Origin: Desulfogranum japonicum DSM 18378 | GTDB taxonomy: Bacteria > Desulfobacterota > Desulfobulbia > Desulfobulbales > Desulfobulbaceae | Assembly (NCBI RefSeq): GCF_000429945.1 | Contig: NZ_KE386996.1 | Span: 1-64,000 of the forward strand | Reading direction: 5' to 3' | Length of the DNA: 64,000 nucleotides | Shown here: positions 44,555 to 53,795 of the stretch, piece after piece | How the letters are laid out: every line of letters starts with the position of its first letter | How positions within the stretch are numbered: position 1 is the first letter of the stretch | Position numbers and translations under genes: made by a program | Notes under the pieces: generated by a model | What the model saw: the letters and a program-made list of their open reading frames with translations, nothing else | Told to the model about the DNA's origin: nothing | Databases searched by the model: none

Positions 44555-45733
44555 TTACCAGTTGCTGAATGGATCTTCCTCCTCCTCATTTTCCATGGCC
44601 AGACTTCCGATGTCAGAGGTTTTTTCACCGCGTGAAGATTTGATGGTATCCATGCCGCGCATGATTTCGCTGCGATGGGAGGAATACGCCAGGGCTACCT
44701 CTTCAGTGATGAGTCCGGTTTCAAACAGTTCAAGCAGGTGCTGGTCAAAAGTGCGCATGCCTCGGGTGGCGCCGTCAGTGACAACGCCGTAAAAGGTTTT
44801 ATCTTCGGTCTCTCCGTTAAGAATAAGATCTTTGATACGCAGGCTGGTGCGCAGTATTTCCAGAGCAGCAATGCGGCCACCGCCTATACGGGGCATCAAC
44901 CGCTGACTGACGACCCAGCGGATGGTGTCGGCGAGTCTGTTTCGTATCTGCGGTTGTTCATCCTGCTCAAACATACCTAAGATACGGTTGATTGTCTGTC
45001 CTGTATCGATGGTATGCAGGGTGCTGAAGACCACATGACCTGTTTCAGCGGCTGTCAGGGCGATTTCAAGGGTTTCCCTGTCGCGAATCTCACCGACCAG
45101 AATAACCTTGGGCGCCTGTCGCAATGCAGCTCGCAAACCACTGGCAAAGGTATCAAAGTCATCACCCATTTCCCGCTGGTTAAAGGTCGCTTTCTTATGT
45201 GGGTGCATGTACTCAATGGGGTCTTCCAGCGTGACGATGTGAATTTGGCGCTCTTCATTGATGCGGTTAAGAATGGCAGCCATGGAGGTGGTTTTACCTG
45301 TACCTGTGGCACCGGTGAAGAGTATCAGTCCATTGACCTCTTTGGCCATGTCCAGAAAGACATTAGGAAAGTTGAACGCGCTGATGGTCGGGATCTTTGT
45401 TTCCAGTTTACGTAAAACAATGCTCAGCTGACCACGCTGTGCAAATATATTAACCCTGAAACGAACCTTATTGCTGAGTGAGTAAGATAAATCACAGGAG
45501 CCTTTTGTTATGAGATCCCGTAATAGTCGCTGGTTGCCGCCAATGAGATTGAGCGCAAAGACCTCCGTCTGGAAGGGGGTGAGTGAGGTGACTGGCGGGA
45601 TAACATCAACCGGCACCAGGACACCGTCGCTTTCAACCTGCAGAGCTTTTCCTGCAGTGATATTGAGATCTGAAACTCGCTCATGTTTCTTGAGCATAGC
45701 TGTGATCCAGTAATCTATCTCCTGTTGTTTCAT
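44555..45733 (-). CDS. Type IV pilus retraction ATPase, PilT/PilU family
   Basis: A 392-residue hexameric ATPase of the secretion NTPase family. Walker A GATGTGKTTS, Asp box TLEDPIEYMH, Walker B KVILVGEIRDRET and the His box ETGHVVFSTLHTID are present. The C-terminus GMRTFDQHLLELFETGLITE and the lack of the PilT AIRNLIRE motif favour PilU, followed by an acidic tail (ENEEEEDPFSNW). It powers pilus retraction at the inner membrane. No pilin genes lie nearby. Confidence 0.88.
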   Translation of the reverse strand: MKQQEIDYWITAMLKKHERVSDLNITAGKALQVESDGVLVPVDVIPPVTSLTPFQTEVFALNLIGGNQRLLRDLITKGSCDLSYSLSNKVRFRVNIFAQRGQLSIVLRKLETKIPTISAFNFPNVFLDMAKEVNGLILFTGATGTGKTTSMAAILNRINEERQIHIVTLEDPIEYMHPHKKATFNQREMGDDFDTFASGLRAALRQAPKVILVGEIRDRETLEIALTAAETGHVVFSTLHTIDTGQTINRILGMFEQDEQPQIRNRLADTIRWVVSQRLMPRIGGGRIAALEILRTSLRIKDLILNGETEDKTFYGVVTDGATRGMRTFDQHLLELFETGLITEEVALAYSSHRSEIMRGMDTIKSSRGEKTSDIGSLAMENEEEEDPFSNW

Positions 45734-46217
45734 AGGCTGTACCAGTGTGCAAAAGAGTAAAGATATCCGCTAGCAGGCGAGATGGGTTCTTGCCAGTCTG
45801 TAACCGTGTAATTACATTGTTCTGCGTGGCTTTCAGCGGTTTTACAAACAAGTCCGATACGACAAGTGTTCAAGTGTATCTGTTACTTATCCGCTGGATT
45901 GTACACACAGGCCCCGTTATACTGCCTCTGTCCGGACGGAATACAGACAAGATGTGGAGTCATGCAGACTGTCCTTGTAACATGGCGTAATATAACTGTT
46001 CGGCATGTCAACGATTTTTGTTGACGGGAAAGTCGCCTGTCTGTGGGCTATGCGTGTGCATTGTGTGGTATCGATGCCTTGGATGGCATCGTTGTACCCT
46101 GGCTGGCACTGCAAAAGCCACATTTCTGGACAGACACTATCTAATAAGGTACTATCGCGCCAGGGTATCAAATTACAAGAAAAAAATGTAAAACCTTACA
46201 GTAGGGAGTGAAGAGCT
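45734..46217 (+). other. ilvD upstream region with palindrome and hairpin
   Basis: No coding sequence in 484 bases. There is a palindrome GTCAAC-N7-GTTGAC (46007-46025), and a strong hairpin at 46067-46098 (CGATGCC-TTGGAT-GGCATCG inside GGTA/TACC). These may be an operator and an RNA control element for ilvD. GTAGGGAGTG at 46201-46210 is the ribosome site. Confidence 0.4.
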
Positions 46218-48047
46218 ATGGCAATTCCTTTGCGGAGTGCAGAAACAACAAATGGCCGGAGAATGGCTGGTGCCCGTGCATTGTGGCGTGCCAACGGCAT
46301 GAAAGAAGAACAGATTGGCAAGCCTATTATTGCGGTGGTGAACTCCTTTACGCAGATGGTTCCCGGGCATGTGCATCTTCACGAGATTGGTCAACAGGTA
46401 AAAGCCATAATTGAAGCAAAGGGATGCTTTGCACCTGAATTCAATACCATTGCCATAGACGACGGTATTGCCATGGGGCATGATGGTATGCTGTATTCAC
46501 TGCCTTCCCGGGAACTGATAGCTGATTCCGTGGAATATATGTGTAATGCCCATAAAGTGGATGCCATGGTGTGCATATCAAACTGCGATAAGATTACACC
46601 CGGTATGCTGATGGCAGCTATGCGTTTGAATATTCCTGCTATTTTTGTTTCCGGTGGTCCCATGGAAGCCGGCCGTGTAGGGGACAGGGCGCTTGATCTG
46701 ATTGATGCCATGGTCATGGCCGGTGATTCATCGGTAAGTGATGATGAACTCCAGGCTGTCGAACGTTCGGCATGTCCTACTTGCGGCAGTTGTTCGGGTA
46801 TGTTTACTGCCAACTCCATGAACTGCCTCAACGAAGCCCTTGGTTTGGCCCTGCCCGGAAATGGTACGGTTGTTGCCACCCATAAGCAGCGCCTTAACCT
46901 GTTTACCCGGGCAGCAGAACGGATCGTTGAAATGTGCGATGCCTGGTATAACAGAGAAGATGCCTCGGTATTGCCACGCTCCATAGCAACCCGCGGTGCG
47001 TTTGATAACGCCATGTCTCTGGATATAGCCATGGGAGGTTCCACCAACACAGTGCTGCATCTCCTTGCCGTTGCCCATGAAGCTAATGTTTCCTATACCA
47101 TGGAAGATATCGATGCCCTTTCCCGCAAGGTTCCAAACCTGTCCAAAGTGGCACCGAACTCTCAAAAATATCATATCGAAGATGTGAACCGGGCTGGCGG
47201 TATCATGGGAATTCTCGGCGAGCTTGACCGTGCAGGACTGCTCGATACCACCGTATCAAGGGCAGACGGTTTGACCCTTGCACAGACCCTGGATCAATAT
47301 GATGTGATAAGAGACTCTGCCACGGATGAAGCCAGGGCACTCTATCTGGCTGCCCCGGGTGGTACGTTAAATCTTGTAATGGGAAGTCAGGATACACAGT
47401 ATGAGGTCCTGGATCTGGACCGCTCAGGAGGATGTATTCGCAATATTGAGAATGCGTATTCCAAGGATGGAGGATTAGCTGTCCTTTTTGGTAACATTGC
47501 TGAAAATGGCTGTATCGTTAAAACGGCCGGAGTGGATGAATCCATCCTGCATTTTACAGGAACAGCCAAGGTCTTTGATTCACAGGAAGCTGCATGTGAG
47601 GGCATTCTTGGCGGGAAAATCGTTGCCGGAGACGTGGTGTTCATTCTTTATGAAGGTCCCAAGGGTGGCCCAGGGATGCAGGAAATGCTCTATCCTACGT
47701 CATACCTCAAGTCTATACATCTAGGGGCACAGTGTGCATTGGTGACCGACGGCCGATTTTCAGGCGGCACATCCGGATTATCCATAGGCCATGTCTCTCC
47801 AGAGGCAGCCAGTGGCGGTGCCATTGGTCTGGTGCAGGACGGAGATACCGTGGATATCAACATTGCTGAGCGTAGCATCAACCTGATGGTGGATGATGCA
47901 GAGCTTGCCAGGCGCAGAAAAGAAGAGGAACGCAAAGGAGAGCTGGCATTTACACCAAACCGTGAGCGAACAGTGAGCAAAGCTTTGCAGATGTATGCTC
48001 GTTTTGCCGCGTCTGCGGATAAGGGCGCGGTTCGTATTCTTGATTGA
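46218..48047 (+). CDS. ilvD: Dihydroxy-acid dehydratase (IlvD)
   Basis: Converts 2,3-dihydroxy-3-methylbutanoate and its homologue to the 2-oxo acids for valine, leucine and isoleucine synthesis, using an Fe-S cluster. The 609-residue length is normal. Signatures: [58 protein letters not shown], and the C-terminal [20 protein letters not shown]. The conserved cluster cysteines are all present. It stands alone on the plus strand without other ilv genes. Confidence 0.96.
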   Translation: MAIPLRSAETTNGRRMAGARALWRANGMKEEQIGKPIIAVVNSFTQMVPGHVHLHEIGQQVKAIIEAKGCFAPEFNTIAIDDGIAMGHDGMLYSLPSRELIADSVEYMCNAHKVDAMVCISNCDKITPGMLMAAMRLNIPAIFVSGGPMEAGRVGDRALDLIDAMVMAGDSSVSDDELQAVERSACPTCGSCSGMFTANSMNCLNEALGLALPGNGTVVATHKQRLNLFTRAAERIVEMCDAWYNREDASVLPRSIATRGAFDNAMSLDIAMGGSTNTVLHLLAVAHEANVSYTMEDIDALSRKVPNLSKVAPNSQKYHIEDVNRAGGIMGILGELDRAGLLDTTVSRADGLTLAQTLDQYDVIRDSATDEARALYLAAPGGTLNLVMGSQDTQYEVLDLDRSGGCIRNIENAYSKDGGLAVLFGNIAENGCIVKTAGVDESILHFTGTAKVFDSQEAACEGILGGKIVAGDVVFILYEGPKGGPGMQEMLYPTSYLKSIHLGAQCALVTDGRFSGGTSGLSIGHVSPEAASGGAIGLVQDGDTVDINIAERSINLMVDDAELARRRKEEERKGELAFTPNRERTVSKALQMYARFAASADKGAVRILD

Positions 48048-48092
48048 ATATCATCGAACCTGGGAAATTAACGGCAATGAATCGGGGATGTA

Positions 48093-48806
48093 ATGTTTCC
48101 ACTCTACGATGAAAACCCTACCAGCCGTTTTCCCATAGTCACAGTGGCCATTGTTATACTCTGCAGCCTGGCCTGGATATTTATTCAGGGTATGGGACGA
48201 GAGTATGCCCTGGCCACTTCCATGTGCTCATTGGCAATTATACCGGCTGATCTTCTGGGCAGCGCACCCGCTGGAATGCAGGTGCCGGTCGGGCACAACC
48301 TGGCATGTGTGCTCAGTCAGGGATGGCCCTGGTATACCATGCTGTCCCACATGTTTCTCCATGGCAGCTGGATGCATCTGGTAGGCAACCTCTGGTTTTT
48401 ATGGGTTTTTGGCGATAATGTCGAAGATGCCATGGGGCCGCTTCGTTTTGCTGTTTTTTATCTGCTATGCGGCCTGGTGGCAGCCGTTGTCCAGGTCATG
48501 AGTAGTCCAGACAGCCTGCTCCCCATGGTTGGTGCTTCCGGAGCAATTGGCGGTGTCATGGGGGCTTACGTTCGTCTCTATCCCCATGCCCGAATAAAAA
48601 CCCTTATATTTTTAGGCATCTTTATAACAGTTGTCTCTGTGCCAGCCATCTTTATGCTCTGTTATTGGTTTGGTATGCAGCTTTTAGGCATAGTTTTCTC
48701 CCATGGACAGGAAGGCGGGGTAGCATTTTTTGCGCACTTCGGAGGATTTGCCGCAGGGTTCCTTCTGGTTGGAGTGTTTAGAAAGTCTGTTTCTTCCTAT
48801 CGGTAG
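48093..48806 (+). CDS. Rhomboid family intramembrane serine protease
   Basis: A 237-residue protein with about six membrane helices. Features: MFLHGSWMHLVGNLWFLWVF, GDNVEDAMG, the catalytic serine in GASGAIGGVMGAY, and the catalytic histidine in FAHFGGFAAGF. It cleaves membrane-anchored substrates within the bilayer. It follows ilvD by 45 bases and might be cotranscribed, but no functional link is known. Confidence 0.9.
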   Translation: MFPLYDENPTSRFPIVTVAIVILCSLAWIFIQGMGREYALATSMCSLAIIPADLLGSAPAGMQVPVGHNLACVLSQGWPWYTMLSHMFLHGSWMHLVGNLWFLWVFGDNVEDAMGPLRFAVFYLLCGLVAAVVQVMSSPDSLLPMVGASGAIGGVMGAYVRLYPHARIKTLIFLGIFITVVSVPAIFMLCYWFGMQLLGIVFSHGQEGGVAFFAHFGGFAAGFLLVGVFRKSVSSYR

Positions 48807-48866
48807 TGCCTGCTCATAAGTTGATGATAGACATCCTGAGCATCATATTTCAATTAGTTCTGAGTC

Positions 48867-48974
48867 GTAACTGGTCGCAGATGCTTCAGATTTGTGCAAG
48901 CGCGGTTTTTCGCTATAGGCTATCTATGCGAGAAACCGCGATCGTGCAAAGATGGAGTGCCTGCGATCAGTTAC
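48867..48974. repeat. Palindromic intergenic repeat, family A
   Basis: A 108-base element with ends GTAACTG and CAGTTAC. The arms pair through GTGCAAGCGCGGTTTTTCGC and GCGAGAAACCGCGATCGTGC. It shares CAGATTTGTGCAAGCG with the copy at 21554. It lies 60 bases after the rhomboid gene. Confidence 0.65.
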
Positions 48975-49004
48975 ATCATATTGGTAGTAACTATATAGAG
49001 ATAA

Positions 49005-49388
49005 ATGCAATTTCTTGAATGTCCCTATTGCTCTAAAGAATGTATTTCATATCCTTCGTATGGCGGGGCTTTTTATATGTTGAACCCAGGTAAAAAGTGT
49101 CAATATTGCGGTGGTAAAGTATCACTGAGCGTCATCAATCTACTTGCATGCTACCTTGTTGGAATTTTAACCCTGGTAACAGTAATAATTGCTGGATGTA
49201 TATTTTATGCCGTATATCGGAAAGTAATGAGTTACACTCCAATTCCAGAAAATATAATAGGAGTTCTGCTGTTACCGTTCATGTTGTTTGTAACAGTTGT
49301 TTTTAATTTAGTTTTACTGCCAAAAGTATTTGATATTATCAATATAAAAATATTTAAAAAAATATTAATACATATTAGTGTGTTATAG
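49005..49388 (+). CDS. Small zinc-ribbon membrane protein
   Basis: A 127-residue protein. The N-terminus has two cysteine pairs, CPYC and CQYC (zinc ribbon), followed by two hydrophobic helices (LLACYLVGILTLVTVIIAGC; IIGVLLLPFMLFVTVVFNLV). The coding sequence is clearly AT-richer than its neighbours, a sign of recent acquisition. The family was not recognised. No clear ribosome site lies before the ATG. Confidence 0.6.
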   Translation: MQFLECPYCSKECISYPSYGGAFYMLNPGKKCQYCGGKVSLSVINLLACYLVGILTLVTVIIAGCIFYAVYRKVMSYTPIPENIIGVLLLPFMLFVTVVFNLVLLPKVFDIINIKIFKKILIHISVL

Positions 49389-49488
49389 TAAAATTTTATT
49401 TGTAACGAGTTCGTGAGGGTATGCCGATTTTTAATCCAAGAAATATTTTCAATTCAATTATTCGAATTAAAAATGAGAAACTACTTAT

Positions 49489-49923
49489 TTGATCAAAAAA
49501 AATGACTTAAGTAGCATGGTCAGTTGTAAGAAAATTGATGATCCAGTTTTGTTAGCCCTCTATAAAATGCTGTATCCTTACACAAAATGTATCTTAATTA
49601 ACAGTGATGTTATATATATAAATTCTAATTGCAATTTTGTAATATATAACGACTCAGTTTCATATGATGATTTTATATCATTCATCATTCAAAAATTCCA
49701 TAATATGAGTAAGGAAAACAATGGCTGGATCCCGTTACGGTTGTTTTTACCTAGCGGAGTAGTACAAATAATAGCAATATGGGTGTTTTTCATTACATTA
49801 AGAGGTTTTGAAAAAACTATTCAATATTCTGTCCTGGCTAGTTTGGCAATACTGCCTGTCTGTTACTTTTGGGAGAGGCATGCACGCATTGCATTTATTA
49901 GAAAAAATCTTAAAAATGAATAG
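49489..49923 (+). CDS. Hypothetical AT-rich membrane protein
   Basis: 144 residues from a TTG at 49489; the ATG at 49516 (MVSCKK) is an alternative. A soluble half (DDPVLLALYKMLYPYTKC) is followed by two membrane helices (VVQIIAIWVFFITL; VLASLAILPVCYF). Base composition is AT-rich like the preceding gene, so the two may be one acquired unit. The family was not recognised. Confidence 0.5.
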   Translation: MIKKNDLSSMVSCKKIDDPVLLALYKMLYPYTKCILINSDVIYINSNCNFVIYNDSVSYDDFISFIIQKFHNMSKENNGWIPLRLFLPSGVVQIIAIWVFFITLRGFEKTIQYSVLASLAILPVCYFWERHARIAFIRKNLKNE

Positions 49924-50036
49924 GTTCGATAGTGAAGGTATTAGAATGTATTTCTACATATATTTCAACGTACATGTCTCCTCTTCAGCTTCATCATTTT
50001 TCCTGAGACGTCCAGATAAGAATCTTTTTTCAAGCA

Positions 50037-50121
50037 GTAGTTGATCAGCACGGCTTCCCGCTATAGTCATCTCTTTGGGAAACCGTGTTCATCCTGATAT
50101 TGGGTATTTGTGAGTAGTCAC
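50037..50121. repeat. Degenerate family A palindrome
   Basis: GTAGTTGATCAGCACGG on one side and GTGACTACTCAC on the other, with a central hairpin CACGGCTTCCCGC / TTGGGAAACCGTG. It looks like an eroded copy of the 48867 element. It sits before the end of the convergent EF-hand gene. Confidence 0.35.
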
Positions 50122-50155
50122 TCTGGAAAATGAAACTTCCCTGGCCTGTACTGGA

Positions 50156-50950
50156 TTAGGCATCAACATCTACGCTGGAGGTGTCAGCATCCGTGCTGAT
50201 ATTGCTTGCATACCCACTGATCAGTTCCAGCAGGTCTGTGATGGTTTCGTCATCAGCATTATCCAGGTACGATACCAGGGCGTCACGCATACTTCCACCT
50301 GCTGCCATGTTGGGTGGCGGTCCGAACTGCTCCATTATTTCAGTCATCATGGTATCGAGTTCATCCTGATTCAGCTCGCTATCACCATCTGTGTCATAGG
50401 TTTCGATAACATCAGCCACCTCCATGGTTTCACCGGTCATTGAAGCGATTTCATCTACAAACTCACCTAATTCTGCTTCGCTGAGCGTCTCGCTGTTATC
50501 CGTATCAAGTTCAGCAAATGTTTCTTCCGGAGATGGTGGAGGCTTTGGCATGGGCCGTGCTGCCATTTCATTAAGTATTTTGCTGAGAGGGTCTGTGGAT
50601 TGGTTTGATTGATAACTGTTTATGGCCTGTTGGAAGAGTCCTGACTGCTGTGCAACCGGATTGGCGTTGAGCATGAGTTCCTGCATCATGACATCAACTT
50701 CAGATGTACTCAGGGATTCATCTCCATCAGTGTCATAGGTTGAGATGGCATCTGTTGCATCTATCTCGGTACCGGTGATGGAGAGAATTTCTTTTGTTAA
50801 GCTCACTATTTCAGTGGCATCAAGACCACCATTCTCGTCCGTATCAAGTTCAGCAAATTTTTCTTCAGGGCTTGGGGGCTTCTTCTGGTTTGCCTGTTGG
50901 GTATACAAGCTTCTCAAGAGTTGGCTGGAGCCGCTTATACTTGTTACCAT
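50156..50950 (-). CDS. EF-hand calcium-binding protein (XopAW-like)
   Basis: A 264-residue acidic protein with four EF-hand loops in two pairs: LDTDENGGLDATE, YDTDGDESLSTSE, LDTDNSETLSEAE and YDTDGDSELNQDE. The loops are separated by a linker containing PPSPEE. The N-terminus MVTSISGSSQLLRSLYTQQ lacks a signal peptide and resembles XopAW-domain proteins. It probably senses or buffers Ca2+. It is divergent from a CpxR-like regulator, with two CpxR-type boxes in the shared gap. Confidence 0.85.
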   Translation of the reverse strand: MVTSISGSSQLLRSLYTQQANQKKPPSPEEKFAELDTDENGGLDATEIVSLTKEILSITGTEIDATDAISTYDTDGDESLSTSEVDVMMQELMLNANPVAQQSGLFQQAINSYQSNQSTDPLSKILNEMAARPMPKPPPSPEETFAELDTDNSETLSEAELGEFVDEIASMTGETMEVADVIETYDTDGDSELNQDELDTMMTEIMEQFGPPPNMAAGGSMRDALVSYLDNADDETITDLLELISGYASNISTDADTSSVDVDA

Positions 50951-51069
50951 TGTTTTTCCTCCTGCTTGTTGTTTAAGACAAGACTAAACCTGTTAAACTG
51001 CGATTTGGAGCCTGTAAGGTTTTATCGGCAGGCTGTGCACATTTCTGCGTTAAGAGTGCGGAAATATGT

Positions 51070-51084
51070 GTAAAGATACGTAAA
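51070..51084 (+). promoter_or_regulatory. CpxR box 1
   Basis: GTAAA-GATAC-GTAAA, an exact match to the E. coli CpxR consensus GTAAA-N5-GTAAA. It lies between the EF-hand gene (120 bases upstream of its start) and the cpxR-like gene. Confidence 0.6.
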
Positions 51085-51177
51085 GTGATTTTTAGGTTTT
51101 TTAGGCAAAGTGAAACAACTGACAGCATAAACGTCCCTCTTGGCTCTTTCGCATGGAGTGCAGCCAGAGGGAGAAGT

Positions 51178-51192
51178 GTAAATCAACGTTAA
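51178..51192 (+). promoter_or_regulatory. CpxR box 2
   Basis: GTAAA-TCAAC-GTTAA, nine of ten matches to the CpxR consensus with correct spacing. It lies about 150 bases before the cpxR-like ATG, which suggests autoregulation. Confidence 0.5.
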
Positions 51193-51343
51193 GTATCACT
51201 CTAGTTACTTGATCTTCATCTTGAAAAAGCATATTTTCTCCCATTTACCGGCAGTTGTATATTTCACGAATTTCATGATACAACACCTATACGGTGCACT
51301 GCCCGCAACGTCGATTTTTTCCCCACTCCATGAGACAAACTGT

Positions 51344-52054
51344 ATGAATGAACAAGAGCGTATTCTGGTTATTGATGACGATATCGAGCTTTGCGAGTTG
51401 CTGACCAATTACATGCAACGCGAAGAGTTTGCCATAACAACTGTACATGATTCTCAGCAAGGTCTGGATATGGCCCTTTCCGGAGAGTTTACCTTTGTCG
51501 TCTTGGATGTCATGTTACCGGGCATGAACGGATTTGACGTGTTGAGAAAAATTCGTTCAACTTCACAGGTACCCATATTGATGCTGACAGCACGGGGGGA
51601 TGACGTTGACCGTATCGTCGGCCTTGAACTGGGAGCAGATGATTATATGCCCAAACCCTTTAATCCCCGTGAACTTGTCGCCCGCATTCGTGCGATACAG
51701 CGCCGTAACGTGGGGGACCGGTCAGGAGATACTGGAGGACAGAAAGATCCGGACACTCTGACAACTGTGGATGTCCATATTGACCTGCGTACGATGACGG
51801 TTGAGCAGAATGGGGTAATTACCGCCCTCACTGGTGCAGAATTTCTTCTGCTCAAAGAATTGGTACTGCATGCAGGAGAGGTGGTTAACCGCGATGATCT
51901 TGCCCAGAGAGTATTGGGCCGCAAGCTTGAAATGTTTGACCGTTCCATTGATGTGCATGTGAGTAGTCTGCGCAAGAAACTCGGTCACCAGGTGAATGGA
52001 CTGGAGCGCATAAAGACCGTACGTGGGGTGGGATACTTGTATGCAGCTATTTAG
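51344..52054 (+). CDS. cpxR: CpxR-like response regulator (OmpR family)
   Basis: A 236-residue two-domain regulator. The receiver has DDD near the start, the phospho-acceptor in VVLDVMLPGMNG, the conserved Thr in MLTARGDD and the Lys in YMPKPFNPREL. The winged helix shows LTGAEFLLLKELVLHAGEVV and DVHVSSLRKKLG, close to CpxR. The ATG at 51344 gives MNEQERILVIDDD; the 45 codons before it are not receiver-like. It is followed by its kinase gene 184 bases later. Confidence 0.88.
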   Translation: MNEQERILVIDDDIELCELLTNYMQREEFAITTVHDSQQGLDMALSGEFTFVVLDVMLPGMNGFDVLRKIRSTSQVPILMLTARGDDVDRIVGLELGADDYMPKPFNPRELVARIRAIQRRNVGDRSGDTGGQKDPDTLTTVDVHIDLRTMTVEQNGVITALTGAEFLLLKELVLHAGEVVNRDDLAQRVLGRKLEMFDRSIDVHVSSLRKKLGHQVNGLERIKTVRGVGYLYAAI

Positions 52055-52238
52055 TACCTGCCCTCAAATGGTCGTATTGGCGTTTTGTTCCTTGTTGACC
52101 TGCATTCGACCGAAAATTCGCATTTATGAATAAGCACTATTGAGATTGCGTATTCCGTTTTTCAATAGTTTCTTTTCATAGAACACGTAAAGTGTATGGG
52201 GCGAATCCCTATGCATTGGCTGGAGGGTGAATAATATC

Positions 52239-53720
52239 ATGCGAAGCATTTTTTTGAAATTTTTTCTCAGTGTCTTTATCACCGTTGTGTTCTCCAGTGT
52301 CATCAGTAGTATTGTCACCTATTCCATATCACATCGTTCCCTTGAAAATGTCCGTGAAAGATTCCACGCTCATTTTACGACAAACCTGGCTAGATCTCTG
52401 GTTGTTATGGGGAAATCGGCCTATATTGTTTACGAAAGTCAGGGACAGGAGGCGTTTACTTCCTTTGTTCACGAGATGCAGGATTCCATGCGAACGGATA
52501 TTGTCCTGTTTATTGATGGCACAGTCATTGGCCACCATAAAGGTTCGGATTCCCAGGTGGCCTTCATGGCCCAAAAGGCCGCTGATCTGCCCGGGTTACA
52601 GATTGAAGAAGTGTCATCACTGTTGTATGCCGCCAAACAGTATCAGACACAAAGTGGACAACACTATGTTGTTGTCGGTGTGCATGAATTCATGCCGCCT
52701 CCCAGACCAGGCATACAGGGCCCTCCTCCTCGGAAGCCTGAGCCGGGATCGTTACATGTAACAGGCATGAATTCGAAGACTGGTATCGTTATTCGCTTGA
52801 TAATTTTAGGTTTAATTGCCAGTCTGGTCTGCTTTGGCCTGGCTCGATCTTTTAGTCTGCCTATACGACGCCTGCGTTCAGCAAGCCGTCAGATTGCTGA
52901 AGGCGATCTCACTGCGCGGGTTGGTCCCATGCGGGGATTTGCAGGACGGGAACTGGCTGAATTGGCCCACGATTTTGACGAAATGGCTACGCAGATGCAA
53001 TCTCTGGTGGAGACTCAGAAACGTTTGATCAGAGACATTTCCCATGAATTGCGCTCACCATTGGCACGGTTGCATGTTGCTCTGGAATTGACCCGTACCC
53101 AGGATCCAAAAATCATAGGGAGTATGCTTAATCGCATAGAAAAGGAAGCCCAGCGACTGAATGTATTGATTGGTGAACTCCTGACATTGACCAGGATTGA
53201 GCATGGGTCGGAACTTGGCGGGAAAGATGATGTTCACCTTGATGAATTGATTCGGGACTTGATCAAGGACGTTCGTTTTGAGTTCTCCAATTCTTTAAAA
53301 GCAGTAGAGTTACTGCACGTGGATCAGTTGCATCTACAGGGTAACAAGGAGCTTCTTCATCGCGCGCTGGAAAACGTGTTGCGAAATGCCGTATACTACA
53401 CCGCAGATAAGACTGTCGTGGAGATTGCCCTGCGAAAGGTAGATGGAGAGGAAAACGATGGGCAAGGTTGGGCAGAGATCACCATACGGGATCACGGGCC
53501 GGGGATTCCGGAAAATGAATTAGCCTATGTCACCAAACCCTTTTACCGTGTTTCCTCGGCACGAGACCGTCAAAGCGGTGGAACAGGCATTGGTCTGTCC
53601 ATTACTGCAAAGGCCGTCAGTCTGCACAACGGTCAAATAACCATCACCAATGCCGACGTGGGTTCAGGTTTGCTTGTGGTTATCAGACTTCCCATCTCGC
53701 AAGGGAGTGAATGTACATAA
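52239..53720 (+). CDS. cpxA: CpxA-like sensor histidine kinase
   Basis: A 493-residue inner-membrane kinase. Helix 1 is MRSIFLKFFLSVFITVVFSS. A periplasmic sensor (about 35-185) ends in a proline-rich PPPRPGIQGPPPRKPEPG, as in CpxA. Helix 2 is IRLIILGLIASLVCFGLA, then HAMP, HisKA with RDISHELRSPLARLH, and the ATPase motifs ENVLRNAVYY, DHGPGIP and GGTGIGLSI. GGAGG lies 12 bases before the ATG at 52239; an in-frame GTG at 52227 abuts that site. It senses envelope stress and phosphorylates the regulator encoded upstream. Confidence 0.87.
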   Translation: MRSIFLKFFLSVFITVVFSSVISSIVTYSISHRSLENVRERFHAHFTTNLARSLVVMGKSAYIVYESQGQEAFTSFVHEMQDSMRTDIVLFIDGTVIGHHKGSDSQVAFMAQKAADLPGLQIEEVSSLLYAAKQYQTQSGQHYVVVGVHEFMPPPRPGIQGPPPRKPEPGSLHVTGMNSKTGIVIRLIILGLIASLVCFGLARSFSLPIRRLRSASRQIAEGDLTARVGPMRGFAGRELAELAHDFDEMATQMQSLVETQKRLIRDISHELRSPLARLHVALELTRTQDPKIIGSMLNRIEKEAQRLNVLIGELLTLTRIEHGSELGGKDDVHLDELIRDLIKDVRFEFSNSLKAVELLHVDQLHLQGNKELLHRALENVLRNAVYYTADKTVVEIALRKVDGEENDGQGWAEITIRDHGPGIPENELAYVTKPFYRVSSARDRQSGGTGIGLSITAKAVSLHNGQITITNADVGSGLLVVIRLPISQGSECT

Positions 53721-53795
53721 ACAGCATGTATATCCGTGAGTTTTTCGGGGTAGATGCCCGGCTATTGTATGTGAATATGGCCCTTACAGCGTTCT

